A DNA stretch of 9,168 nt from Cytophagales bacterium (GCA_014379925.1 JACMKY010000023.1:1-9168); one strand, 5' to 3'. Shown: positions 1-7,025, counted from the stretch's first letter. Made by a program: numbers and translations. Notes: generated from the letters alone by a model not told the origin.

Positions 1-2192
1 CCGAAGAAGCGCACGTCGGTTCCGATCTCGTAGGTGTCAATGGACTCGGGTACCAGGTTGGCGTTGGCAATCGAAGACGATTCGCCCACGGCCTGGTTGC
101 TCTGCCAGGGCGTGTTGTAATTATAGACGTTGCGCAGCCGGTAGGGATCGGTGTCGTTGCCGACCTGCGCCCAACTGGCGCGGACCTTGGCAAACGAGAG
201 GGGGCTGCCCGCGGAAATGGGCAACAGATCGGTCAGCACGGTGCTGAGCGAAACGGAAGGGTAGAAGTAGGAGTTGTCGGCCCGGGGCAGGGTGCTCGAC
301 CAGTCGTTGCGGGCCGTCACGTCCACGAACACGGCGTTGCGGAAGGCCAGCTGCCCGAAGCCGTACAGGCTGTTGATGCGGTAGCGGGAGTCGTACTGTA
401 CGTTCACCAGCGGGATGCGGGAGTTGCCCAGGTTGTAGATGCCCGGTACGCTCAGTTCATTGGCCCGCGCACTCAATTCTTCCCGGTCCTGGCTCATCTG
501 GTTGCCCCCCGCCGATACCCGCAGCGACCAGTCGTCGTTGAATTCCCGGGTGTAGGAGAGCAGGAAATCCGAGTTCCGTTCGTTGAAGTAGTTGCGGTCC
601 TGGCGGTACATACCCAGCGGAAAGGCCGTACTGCCGGGCGTGCGGCGGCTGTCCCGCCGTTCGTTGTTCTGGTCAAGTCCCGTCCGGAGCATCAGGCTCA
701 GCGTCGGCGTAAACTGGTAGGTGAGGGCCACGTTGCCCACCAGGCGGTTCCGCACCAGGCCGTTGAGGTTTTCGTAGACGGTGTAGTACGGGTTGTCGTT
801 GAAGTTGTAGTTGTAAGTGAACGGCTGCGTTCCTTCCTGGCCCTTCACCCAGTAATCCCGCATCTTGTCCGTCGGCACTTGGCGGCCCTCCCAGATCCAG
901 GTGTAAACGATGCTTTCGTTGCCGTAGCTGATCACCGGGCGGTTGTCGCTGCGGGTGCGGATGTAGTTGGCGGCGGCGCTGACCTTGAGCCGGTTGGTGA
1001 TCGAATAGCCGGTGTTGAGGGCTACCGTATTCCGGGTCTGGTCGGTGTTGGGTACGATTCCCGTCTGGTCGAGGTTGGTGTACGAAATCCGGAAGTTGCC
1101 CTTGTCGTTGCCCGCCGCCAGCGAAACGTTGTGGTTGCGGGTCCGGCCCGTCTGGTAGAACTCCTTCACGTTGTCGGGATACGGTACCCACGGCACCGTT
1201 TCGCCGGCCTTGGGTGGCCACTCCGTGTTGACGGGCACGGCCAGGAGCCGTCCGTCCAGCGGGGGGCCCCAGCTCCGGCCCCCGTCGCCGATGTTGTAGA
1301 CGCCCCCGCGGCCCTGTCCGTATTCGTTCTGGTAGTCGGGCAAACGCAGGGGCGTTTCGAAGGAAGTCGTCGAATTGACCGACAGGCCAATGCCCTGGGT
1401 TCCCTTGCCCGATTTGGTGGTGATCAGGACCACGCCGTTGGCGGCCCGCGAGCCGTAGAGCGCGGCGGCGGTGGGTCCTTTCAGCACCGAAATGGTCTCG
1501 ATGTCGTCGGGATTGATTTCGGAGGCGGCGTTGCCGTAGTCCACGTCCTGGCCACTCTGGTTAGAACCGTTGATGCCGTTGTTGATGGGGATGCCGTCCA
1601 CCACGAACAGCGGCTGGTTGTCGCCGTTGAGGGACGTTTCGCCGCGGATGACCACGCGCGAGGAACCGCCGATGGAGTTGGATCCCCCGGTGATGGTGAC
1701 CCCCGCGACCCGGCCGGCCAGCGCGTTGATCAGGTTGGGTTCGCGGGCCTGCGTCAGGTTGCTGCCCTTCACTTCCTGAACGGCGTAACCCAGGGCCCGC
1801 TTCTCGCGCGGCACGCCCAAGGCCGTGACCACCACTTCTTCCAGTTGTTTGGTATCGAGGGCCATCTTTACGGCCAGCGTCGAGGCGTTGCCCAGGACAA
1901 TTTCCTGCGGCTGGTACCCGATGAAGGAAAAAACCAGCGTGTTCGCGTTTCCGGGCACCGCCAGGCTGAACTCCCCGTTGCCGTTGGCAATCGTGCCGGC
2001 CGTGGTTCCTTTGGCCGCCACACTCACGCCGGGCAGCGCTTCGCCCCGTTGATCGGTGATGCTACCACTCACCGTTCTTTCCCCCGACTGGGCGTAACCA
2101 CGGAAGGCGGTCCAGCCCAGCAACGTCACCAACGCGAGCGCCCGCCGAAAAGTCGGTGGGTTGAAAGAGAAACCTGGTAATCGTAATTTCAT
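1..2192 (-). CDS. SusC/RagA family TonB-linked outer-membrane transporter (3' end cut off by window)
   Basis: This is the N-terminal ~730 residues of a TonB-dependent transporter that, in this family, imports oligosaccharides, peptides or other large nutrients across the outer membrane together with a SusD lipoprotein lid. The frame is open from the ATG at 2192 to the window edge. Residues 1-34 look like a Sec signal peptide with cleavage near RGYA|QSGE. Residues ~38-112 are a carboxypeptidase-regulatory-like beta domain (VSGSITDQRGEALPGVSV, then FIGYQPQEI). EEVVVTALG at ~118-126 resembles a TonB box. The plug domain follows, with the SusC hallmarks NQPLFVVDGIPINNG (~192-206) and LKGPTAAALYGSRAANGVV (~237-255), then alternating barrel strands. 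Family members usually have about 950-1100 residues, so 200-350 are missing. A susD gene is expected further left. The substrate cannot be told from the sequence. The family call is secure. Confidence 0.96.
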   Translation of the reverse strand, partial: MKLRLPGFSFNPPTFRRALALVTLLGWTAFRGYAQSGERTVSGSITDQRGEALPGVSVAAKGTTAGTIANGNGEFSLAVPGNANTLVFSFIGYQPQEIVLGNASTLAVKMALDTKQLEEVVVTALGVPREKRALGYAVQEVKGSNLTQAREPNLINALAGRVAGVTITGGSNSIGGSSRVVIRGETSLNGDNQPLFVVDGIPINNGINGSNQSGQDVDYGNAASEINPDDIETISVLKGPTAAALYGSRAANGVVLITTKSGKGTQGIGLSVNSTTSFETPLRLPDYQNEYGQGRGGVYNIGDGGRSWGPPLDGRLLAVPVNTEWPPKAGETVPWVPYPDNVKEFYQTGRTRNHNVSLAAGNDKGNFRISYTNLDQTGIVPNTDQTRNTVALNTGYSITNRLKVSAAANYIRTRSDNRPVISYGNESIVYTWIWEGRQVPTDKMRDYWVKGQEGTQPFTYNYNFNDNPYYTVYENLNGLVRNRLVGNVALTYQFTPTLSLMLRTGLDQNNERRDSRRTPGSTAFPLGMYRQDRNYFNERNSDFLLSYTREFNDDWSLRVSAGGNQMSQDREELSARANELSVPGIYNLGNSRIPLVNVQYDSRYRINSLYGFGQLAFRNAVFVDVTARNDWSSTLPRADNSYFYPSVSLSTVLTDLLPISAGSPLSFAKVRASWAQVGNDTDPYRLRNVYNYNTPWQSNQAVGESSSIANANLVPESIDTYEIGTDVRFF

Positions 2193-2363
2193 GGCTTGGT
2201 TGGTTTTCAATGGGGTTTGGGTAAAAACGGAAAGGTTGCACGGTGCGGCCTTGCGTAGCCGGCCACCAAGCGGAAGTCGCCGCTAAATGAGAAAGTGCGT
2301 TGATCCAATCAAGTTCGGGGCAATCGTACTCACTGCCTGCCCGATGATCCGTGCGTTGGTGAT

Positions 2364-2390
2364 CCGGCCTACCGGACCCCGGTAGGCCGG
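2364..2390 (-). other. Perfect 12-bp hairpin in the susC-like leader
   Basis: The arms 2364-2375 (CCGGCCTACCGG) and 2379-2390 (CCGGTAGGCCGG) are exact reverse complements around a 3-nt loop. The stem is GC-rich and should fold strongly in RNA. There is no T-tract on either side, so it does not look like an ordinary intrinsic terminator. If the predicted promoter at 2414-2421 is right, the hairpin begins within about 20 nt of the 5' end of the transcript and ~170 nt before the start codon. Possible roles are mRNA stabilisation, post-transcriptional control, or a dyad operator in DNA. The structure is certain; the role is unknown. Confidence 0.75.
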
Positions 2391-2413
2391 ACCCGTCGGT
2401 GAGGAAGGTGTGG

Positions 2414-2421
2414 CAAAGCTA
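2414..2421 (-). promoter_or_regulatory. Candidate -7 box (TAGCTTTG) for the susC-like gene
   Basis: On the minus strand TAGCTTTG is an exact match to the Bacteroidota -7 consensus TAnnTTTG, about 220 nt before the ATG at 2192. I do not see a good TTG/TTTG -33 element about 19-20 bp upstream, so the match is only half a promoter. A regulator could compensate, as is common for susC-type genes. It would imply a long leader that includes the 12-bp hairpin. Confidence 0.4.
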
Positions 2422-2501
2422 CCCTACCCATGTTTCCCCGCCTTTAGCGCATTTTTAGTTGATCATTTGAAACGTGTTTGGATTTTGTTTGGGGGAGGAG
2501 T

Positions 2502-2529
2502 CAATTGCCAATGATCAATTGTCAATGAT
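2502..2529. repeat. 14-bp tandem duplication, two copies
   Basis: CAATTGCCAATGAT (2502-2515) is followed directly by CAATTGTCAATGAT (2516-2529), with one mismatch. Each unit contains the palindrome CAATTG, and the junctions create TGATCA palindromes. It lies about 310 bp upstream of the susC-like start and ~215 bp past the kmo stop. It may be a simple slippage duplication or a paired binding site; nothing distinguishes these. Confidence 0.7.
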
Positions 2530-2714
2530 CAGTAAGCAACCAACGGTAAACGCTGAATACCAAACTCCGGGTTGCCGAATGGCAGGCGCTCGGTTAAGGA
2601 TCCAAACCGATTGATACGGGACTTGCACCCGCCGCTTCTCTATTTGGAAATCAGTGAAGGACAGCCGTGCTTTTTCAGTGGCCATCGACTGGGTTTGCGG
2701 GTTTCAGTCGTTTC

Positions 2715-2742
2715 CTGTTGCGCAATCAAGATTTCATTTTGG
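2715..2742 (+). repeat. Interspersed repeat, copy 1 (kmo 3' flank)
   Basis: CTGTTGCGC (2715-2723) and GATTTCATTTTGG (2730-2742) recur in the same order and almost the same spacing on the opposite strand at 8447-8475, with 6 versus 7 bases between the blocks. The copy begins 2 bp past the kmo stop codon (2745-2747). Read in the direction of kmo transcription it is CCAAAATGAAATC, then GCGCAACAG, the same order seen after the amidohydrolase gene. A 13-mer match alone could be chance in a window this size; the second 9-mer at matching spacing makes common origin likely. Confidence 0.65.
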
Positions 2743-2744
2743 CG

Positions 2745-4142
2745 TTATTCACCCGCCGTTTCGGCTTCCCCCAGCAGGGCGGCGTAGTCCAGTTCCGGCC
2801 AGCGCGTTTCGATGTGCTCGATTTGCATGATCCGATCCATAATCCGGTCTTGCCGTTGGCCGATGCGCAGCGCGTCCGCGTAGGGAAGCAGGCTGAAGGT
2901 GACCATGGTGTAAAGGGGGGTCCAGCGGTTGGGAAACTGGTGGTGCAGGTGGGCTTCGATTTTTTTCCGGAGCAAAAATTTCGGGTCGCCCACCCGGTCG
3001 CGCATCTCCACGAAATTCTGCACGGCCAGGTCAGCGATGGCGTCGGCGTTGGGTTTGCGGCTCCGCTGGTATTCGCCAAAAATTCCGCCCCAGTCGTCGC
3101 CGTGCTGCGCCGCAATCCGGTCGAGCACCACGCAATCTTCGAAGCCGGCGTTCATTCCCTGTCCGTAGAAGGGCACCACCCCGTGCGCGGCATCGCCGAT
3201 GAGGGCCACCTTGTCCTTGTAGGTCCAGGGGTAGCACTTCACCGACACCATCGAAGAGGTGGGGTGCCGGAAGAATTCCCGCACGATGCCGGGGGCAATG
3301 GGCAAAATGTCGGGGAAGGTAGTATCGAAAAAATGGGTCACCTGCTCGGGCGTCTTCAATGATTCGAACGAGAGATCGCCTTCGAACGGAAAGAACAGCG
3401 TGCCCGTGAAGCTGCCGTCGAGGTTGGGCAGGGCGATGAGCATGAAGTTGCCGCGCGGCCAGATGTGCAGGGCGTGCCGGTCCATTGCCCAGCCGCCCGC
3501 CGCCGGGGCCGGAATGGTGAGTTCCTTGTAGCCGTGTTCCAGGTACTGCTGCGAGTAGTCGAAGCGGTTGGTGCGCTGCATCGCTCCGCGCACGGAGGAG
3601 AACACCCCGTCGGCTCCGAAAACCAACTCTCCCCGCAGAATGGAGTAGGTACCCGTTTCCAGGTTCTCGAGCGTGACGCTGGCGTGTTCCAGGTCCACCT
3701 CGGTGCATTTCTCGTTGAAGTGGAGACGGATGTTTTCGCGCTCTTCGGCCAGGCTCATCAGCACCTCGTTGAGTTTGCTGCGCGAAACGGAATAAATCGC
3801 TTGGCTAGCTTCCCCGTAGGGCTGAAAGGTGAGCTTGCCCGCCAGGTCGTGAATCATCCGGCCGTACATCGGGATGCCGCTCTGCCGAACCGGGTCGGCC
3901 AGCCCGACGCCCTCCAGCGCGTGCCAGCCCCGGTCGCTGAGGGCCAGGTTGATGGACCGTCCCGCGTCCCAGGGTAGTTTGCGCGGGTCCGAACGCCGCT
4001 CCACGATCTGAACGCGGTGTCCCCGCCGCGCCAGGTAAATGGACAACAGACAGCCCACCAGGCCACCGCCCAGGACGGTGACGTTCCGGGACGTCGGCGG
4101 ATGAATGGCCTTTTCTTCGTTCTCTCGCACGCGGTTTGTCAT
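2745..4142 (-). CDS. kmo: Kynurenine 3-monooxygenase (FAD-dependent aromatic hydroxylase)
   Basis: This 465-residue enzyme hydroxylates L-kynurenine to 3-hydroxykynurenine with NADPH and O2, the step that leads from tryptophan breakdown towards quinolinate and NAD. Visible motifs in order: the dinucleotide-binding GGGLVG at 25-30 in VTVLGGGLVGCLLSIYLARR; the KMO-typical GRSINLALSDRGWHAL at 61-76; PMYGRMIH at 91-98 and QPYG at 107-110, whose Arg95 and Tyr109 align with the substrate-binding Arg85 and Tyr99 I recall for human KMO; the DG motif GADG at 176-179; the GD motif GDAAHGVVPFYGQGMNAGFE at 316-335. No C-terminal membrane anchor is apparent, as in bacterial KMOs of ~460 residues. The ATG at 4142 is the first available start and leaves a normal ~20-residue lead into the Rossmann fold. 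No other kynurenine-pathway gene is adjacent. It diverges from porZ with a 439-bp gap. Confidence 0.96.
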   Translation of the reverse strand: MTNRVRENEEKAIHPPTSRNVTVLGGGLVGCLLSIYLARRGHRVQIVERRSDPRKLPWDAGRSINLALSDRGWHALEGVGLADPVRQSGIPMYGRMIHDLAGKLTFQPYGEASQAIYSVSRSKLNEVLMSLAEERENIRLHFNEKCTEVDLEHASVTLENLETGTYSILRGELVFGADGVFSSVRGAMQRTNRFDYSQQYLEHGYKELTIPAPAAGGWAMDRHALHIWPRGNFMLIALPNLDGSFTGTLFFPFEGDLSFESLKTPEQVTHFFDTTFPDILPIAPGIVREFFRHPTSSMVSVKCYPWTYKDKVALIGDAAHGVVPFYGQGMNAGFEDCVVLDRIAAQHGDDWGGIFGEYQRSRKPNADAIADLAVQNFVEMRDRVGDPKFLLRKKIEAHLHHQFPNRWTPLYTMVTFSLLPYADALRIGQRQDRIMDRIMQIEHIETRWPELDYAALLGEAETAGE

Positions 4143-4202
4143 TGGTTGCTCGTTGGAGGTAGTTTACGTTGGTCCCTGGGTTGCGTCCCGGCGGGGAACC
4201 GC

Positions 4203-4247
4203 TGGGCGGCACTCCGCTTCCCGCAACGGTGGGCGGCATTCCGCTTC
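4203..4247. repeat. 18-bp direct repeat, period 27, in the kmo upstream region
   Basis: TGGGCGGCACTCCGCTTC (4203-4220) recurs at 4230-4247 with one change (C to T), giving a 27-bp period. It lies 61-105 bp upstream of the kmo start. A repeated regulator site close to the kmo promoter is possible, as is a neutral partial duplication. On the minus strand the unit contains GGAATGCCG, which overlaps the core of the repeats at 8668-8788 by eight bases; I regard that overlap as probably chance. Confidence 0.65.
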
Positions 4248-4303
4248 TGATAAGTAACCCAAACCACTTCTCATTGGTTGTCCGTTGTTGCTTTCCGGAG
4301 ACC

Positions 4304-4345
4304 AGTTATCCTTTCCAAATCTCCGGGATCCTGGAAAGGATAACT
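4304..4345. promoter_or_regulatory. Perfect 14-bp inverted repeat between kmo and porZ (possible operator)
   Basis: AGTTATCCTTTCCA (4304-4317) and TGGAAAGGATAACT (4332-4345) are exact reverse complements around a 14-nt spacer. Half-site centres are 28 bp apart, close to three helical turns, which would suit a dimeric or tetrameric DNA-binding protein; equally it could form an RNA hairpin. It sits ~160 bp upstream of kmo and ~40 bp upstream of the predicted porZ -33 box. A second 7-bp pairing, CCGGAGA (4295-4301) with TCTCCGG (4320-4326), interleaves with it. There is no T-run to suggest a terminator. The symmetry is certain; the function is inferred. Confidence 0.55.
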
Positions 4346-4387
4346 ACCCAAGTAGAATAAAGTGCAAATTTTGCAAAGCACAACGAG

Positions 4388-4417
4388 TTGTGTATCAATT
4401 ATTCATTAGCAAGTTTG
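4388..4417 (+). promoter_or_regulatory. Candidate porZ promoter (TTG-N19-CAAGTTTG)
   Basis: TTG at 4388-4390, a 19-bp spacer and CAAGTTTG at 4410-4417 fit the Bacteroidota pattern TTTG-N19-TAnnTTTG with one mismatch in the -7 box. The surrounding DNA is AT-rich. Transcription would begin near 4423-4425, giving a leader of about 160 nt before the ATG at 4582. It is the best fit in this region, but long leaders leave room for another promoter nearer the gene. Confidence 0.4.
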
Positions 4418-4581
4418 CCTTTCTACTTAAATAGATGGGCAGGAGAACCGTTTATAAGCAGCAAGTTGATCAAAAGTAAAATACTGCGTCATTGACCTCT
4501 TGACGATGATCAGCACTGGAGCAAGCATCGCCCCGGTGCCATCCGCATTCCTGGCTAAAACTTCGTTAACCGTTTATTAGA

Positions 4582-6942
4582 ATGAATTGTCTCGTTTACG
4601 CTGAACCACTGTTTGCGGTGGATTGTCCACGGCCTCTCCGGCTTCCCTTCTCCATTTTCTTTGCCCTGGCAATTCGCTTTTTTATAAGCTTCCTGTTGCT
4701 GGTGGGTTGGGCGCAACGGCTGTCCGCGCAGAACATTCCGTTGGGAACCTGGCGCACGCACCCCAGCTACCAGGCCATTACCACGCTGGCAATTGCGGAG
4801 GGCCGGGTGTACGGGGGCTCGCCCGGCGGCCTCTTTTTTTACGACCAAGCGGAAAACAGCACCACCCGTTTGTCAAGAATGGACGGCTTTGCCCAAACCG
4901 ACGTCAGCCGGATCGGCTACAGCCCTTCCCAAAAAACGCTCCTGGTCGCCTACCAAAACGGCAACCTGGATCTGCTCCGGTCGGCCACGCCAGGCGGGGA
5001 GCCGGATCAGATCACCAACGTTCCCGTCATCCGGAACGCGGCCATTCCGGGCAGCAAGCGGATCAACGACGTAACCTTCCGGGAAAACCTCGCCTACTTG
5101 TCCGGCGACTTTGGGCTGGTGGTGCTGGACCTGATCCGGGCGGAAGTGCGGGAAACCTACCGCAACATCGGCACCAACGGTTCCTCCCTCGCCGTGTACG
5201 CCTGCGCCTTCGCCAACGACAGCCTTTTCCTGGCCAGTTCCCAGGGCGTGCTGGCCGCTTCCTTGGCGGAAAATGTGAACTTGCAGGACTACGCCAACTG
5301 GAAAACGTTCACGCCCGCCCAGGGCCTTCCCAATGCCAACGTCAGCGCGGTGGCCAGCCGGAACGGACGGGTGTACGCGGGCGTGTCGGGCCGGGGGGTG
5401 TACGCCTACCGGAACGGAACCTGGGCCGCGCTGAACGCTTCGAGCGCGGCCATTCAAACCCTGCGGGTGTCCAACAACCAGCTTCTGGTGAGTGCCGGCA
5501 ACCGGCTGCTGACCGTCAACGCCAACGACGAGGTTTCGGAAGTGGATGCCTCCCTGGCGTTGGCGCCGCAGGAAGCCGCTTTCGACGCGGCGGGGAAGCT
5601 GTGGGTGGCCGATGCCCGGGCGGGTTTGCTGAGCAACCACCCGGGTCCGTGGCAGGCGTTCATCCCCAACGGCCCGGCCAGCAACCAGACGTGGGAACTG
5701 GTGGGTTACGGCGACCGGATCGCGGCGCTGGCGGGGGGCTTCGATGACAACCAGCAACGACTGGGCCGGACGGAAGGCCTTTCCGTGTTCGATGGCGAAA
5801 GCTGGCAAACGTACCGGATTCCCACCAACTCCGCTTCGACCGGGGTGCGCGACCTGGTGGCGGCGGCTTATCACCCCGGCAACCAGACGCTTTACCTGGG
5901 TTCGTTCGGCGACGGCCTGCTGGCCCAAAAGGCCGACCTGACTTTTGAAGCCGTACCCAACAGCCCGCTCGTTGCTTCGGCCAACGGCGTGCGCGTGACG
6001 GGCCTGGCCACGGACGCCGACGGAAACCTGTGGGTGGCCAACGCGGCCGTGCCCGTGGGCCGGCCTTCGCTGCACGTGCTCAGGCGGGACAATACCTGGC
6101 AATCGTTTCCCCTCAATCCGCCGGGAGCCAACCACCCGCTGGGCGTGCTGGTGGACGACACCGGGTTCGTCTGGCTCCGGCTGGACCCGAGAAACGGGGG
6201 AGGCCTGCTGGTTTTTGACCCTTCCGACGGGCGTTCGCGCCTGCTGGGTACGGCACTGGGCAACGGCGAACTGCCCAACGCCAACGTCCGCAGCCTGGCG
6301 GTGGACCAGGAAGGCCAGCTCTGGGTGGGCACCGACGACGGCGTGGCCGTATTCGTCAATCCGGCCGGGGTGTTTTCGGGAAACTACGGTGCCTTCACGC
6401 CGGTTTTCAACGCGCGCCGGTTGCTGGGCGACGAACGGATTACTTCCCTGGCCGTGGACGGCGGCAACCGCAAGTGGATCGGCACGCGCAACGGCCTGTG
6501 GCTCTTCGGCCCGGATGGTACCCAACTGGTAGAGAACTTCACCGTCGAAAACAGCCCTTTGCCTTCCAACGTCATCGTGGACGTGGCCATTGAACCCGCC
6601 ACGGGCGAGGTGTTCGTGGCCACCGACCGGGGAATTCTCTCCTACCGGGGCACGGCCACCGAAGCCCAACCCGTACACACCGACGTAAAGGTGTTTCCCA
6701 ACCCGGTGCGACCCAACTTCGACGGACTGGTGGGCATTTCGGGACTGGCGGCCAACGCCTTCGTCAAGATCACCGACGTGGCGGGCCGGCTGGTGTACGA
6801 GACCCGGGCCAACGGCGGCACGGCCACCTGGAACGGGCGCGACTACCGCGGACGCCGTGCCGAGACGGGCGTTTACCTGATCTTCAGCGCCAGCGACGAC
6901 GGCACCCAGACTTTCGTGGCCAAACTGGCGGTAATCAAGTAG
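4582..6942 (+). CDS. porZ: PorZ-like type IX secretion system surface protein (beta-propeller plus T9SS C-terminal domain)
   Basis: PorZ belongs to the T9SS attachment complex (PorU, PorV, PorQ, PorZ) on the cell surface, which removes the sorting domain of secreted cargo and links the cargo to lipopolysaccharide. This protein has 786 residues, close to the ~776 of Porphyromonas PorZ. Residues 1-49 form a long signal peptide with a hydrophobic core at ~23-42 and cleavage near RLSA|QNIPLG. NIPLGTWRTHPSYQA (51-65), followed by VYGGSPGGLFFYD, is typical of the PorZ N-terminal propeller. Propeller blades recur downstream: LWVADARAG (~340), LWVANAA (~483), LWVGTDDGVAVF (~580), KWIGTRNGLWLF (~632), VFVATDRGILSY (~678). 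Residues ~700-786 are a type A T9SS sorting domain (VFPNPV at 704-709, ITDVAGRLVYE, ETGVYLI, final VAKLAVIK). The ATG at 4582 is used because no other in-frame ATG precedes the signal peptide; the ~20-residue N-region is rather long. It appears to be transcribed alone. Confidence 0.88.
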   Translation: MNCLVYAEPLFAVDCPRPLRLPFSIFFALAIRFFISFLLLVGWAQRLSAQNIPLGTWRTHPSYQAITTLAIAEGRVYGGSPGGLFFYDQAENSTTRLSRMDGFAQTDVSRIGYSPSQKTLLVAYQNGNLDLLRSATPGGEPDQITNVPVIRNAAIPGSKRINDVTFRENLAYLSGDFGLVVLDLIRAEVRETYRNIGTNGSSLAVYACAFANDSLFLASSQGVLAASLAENVNLQDYANWKTFTPAQGLPNANVSAVASRNGRVYAGVSGRGVYAYRNGTWAALNASSAAIQTLRVSNNQLLVSAGNRLLTVNANDEVSEVDASLALAPQEAAFDAAGKLWVADARAGLLSNHPGPWQAFIPNGPASNQTWELVGYGDRIAALAGGFDDNQQRLGRTEGLSVFDGESWQTYRIPTNSASTGVRDLVAAAYHPGNQTLYLGSFGDGLLAQKADLTFEAVPNSPLVASANGVRVTGLATDADGNLWVANAAVPVGRPSLHVLRRDNTWQSFPLNPPGANHPLGVLVDDTGFVWLRLDPRNGGGLLVFDPSDGRSRLLGTALGNGELPNANVRSLAVDQEGQLWVGTDDGVAVFVNPAGVFSGNYGAFTPVFNARRLLGDERITSLAVDGGNRKWIGTRNGLWLFGPDGTQLVENFTVENSPLPSNVIVDVAIEPATGEVFVATDRGILSYRGTATEAQPVHTDVKVFPNPVRPNFDGLVGISGLAANAFVKITDVAGRLVYETRANGGTATWNGRDYRGRRAETGVYLIFSASDDGTQTFVAKLAVIK

Positions 6943-7006
6943 GCGGGCTCGTCAGCAATGAGTTGTGGCTGACAATCAAATAGATGGGTAAGCCGTCAGG
7001 GATCGG

Positions 7007-7025
7007 CGAAAACCTGCCGTTTTCG
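7007..7025 (+). terminator. Possible porZ terminator hairpin
   Basis: CGAAAAC (7007-7013) and GTTTTCG (7019-7025) form a perfect 7-bp stem with a 5-nt loop, 65 bp after the porZ stop. It is followed only by TTTGG, not a real T-tract, and that TTTG is also the predicted -33 box of the next gene. A second weak stem, GTCAGC (6951-6956) with GCTGAC (6968-6973), lies just before. Either could help end porZ transcription; neither is convincing alone. Confidence 0.3.

Larger units (their letters stand above)
2193..2744. other. Non-coding region between susC-like gene start and kmo end
   Basis: This ~550-bp stretch contains the 5' leader and promoter region of the susC-like gene (minus strand) and the 3' flank of kmo, whose transcript runs in the same direction. 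It holds a TAnnTTTG-type element, a perfect 12-bp hairpin, a 14-bp tandem duplication and an interspersed repeat, each listed separately. I see no convincing small gene. The short open frame at 2572-2787 on the plus strand runs into kmo and has no recognisable product. No clear intrinsic terminator for kmo is visible: the only candidate, arms 2686-2691 and 2705-2710 with a 13-nt loop, is weak. Confidence 0.7.
4143..4581. other. Divergent kmo/porZ intergenic region
   Basis: This 439-bp non-coding region must carry the control signals for both genes. The kmo-proximal half is GC-rich and contains an 18-bp direct repeat. The centre has a perfect 14-bp inverted repeat. The porZ-proximal part (~4350-4500) is clearly AT-richer, with a small palindrome TGCAAATTTTGCA at 4363-4375 and a plausible promoter at 4388-4417. 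I could not find a convincing kmo promoter on the minus strand. Open frames crossing this region show no recognisable protein and are treated as chance. Confidence 0.7.

Noticed and set aside
879..2180. A 433-codon open frame on the plus strand opposite the susC-like gene.
   Set aside because: It has no recognisable domain, and its reading frame mirrors the GC-rich codons of the secure SusC frame on the other strand. Long antisense frames are expected at this base composition.
2686..2710. Inverted repeat CGACTG/CAGTCG as a kmo terminator.
   Set aside because: The stem is only 6 bp with a 13-nt loop and no T-tract in the direction of kmo transcription.
2572..2787. A 71-codon plus-strand frame downstream of kmo.
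   Set aside because: It overlaps the kmo 3' end and the interspersed repeat and has no recognisable domain.
4429..4439. AAATAGATGGG, also found at 6978-6988.
   Set aside because: Several 11-mer repeats are expected by chance in a 9-kb window; flanks do not match.
4873..6678. A 601-codon open frame on the minus strand opposite porZ.
   Set aside because: The composition (rich in G, R, V, H, Q with no motifs) is that of an antisense shadow; the plus-strand PorZ frame has a signal peptide, propeller motifs and a T9SS domain.
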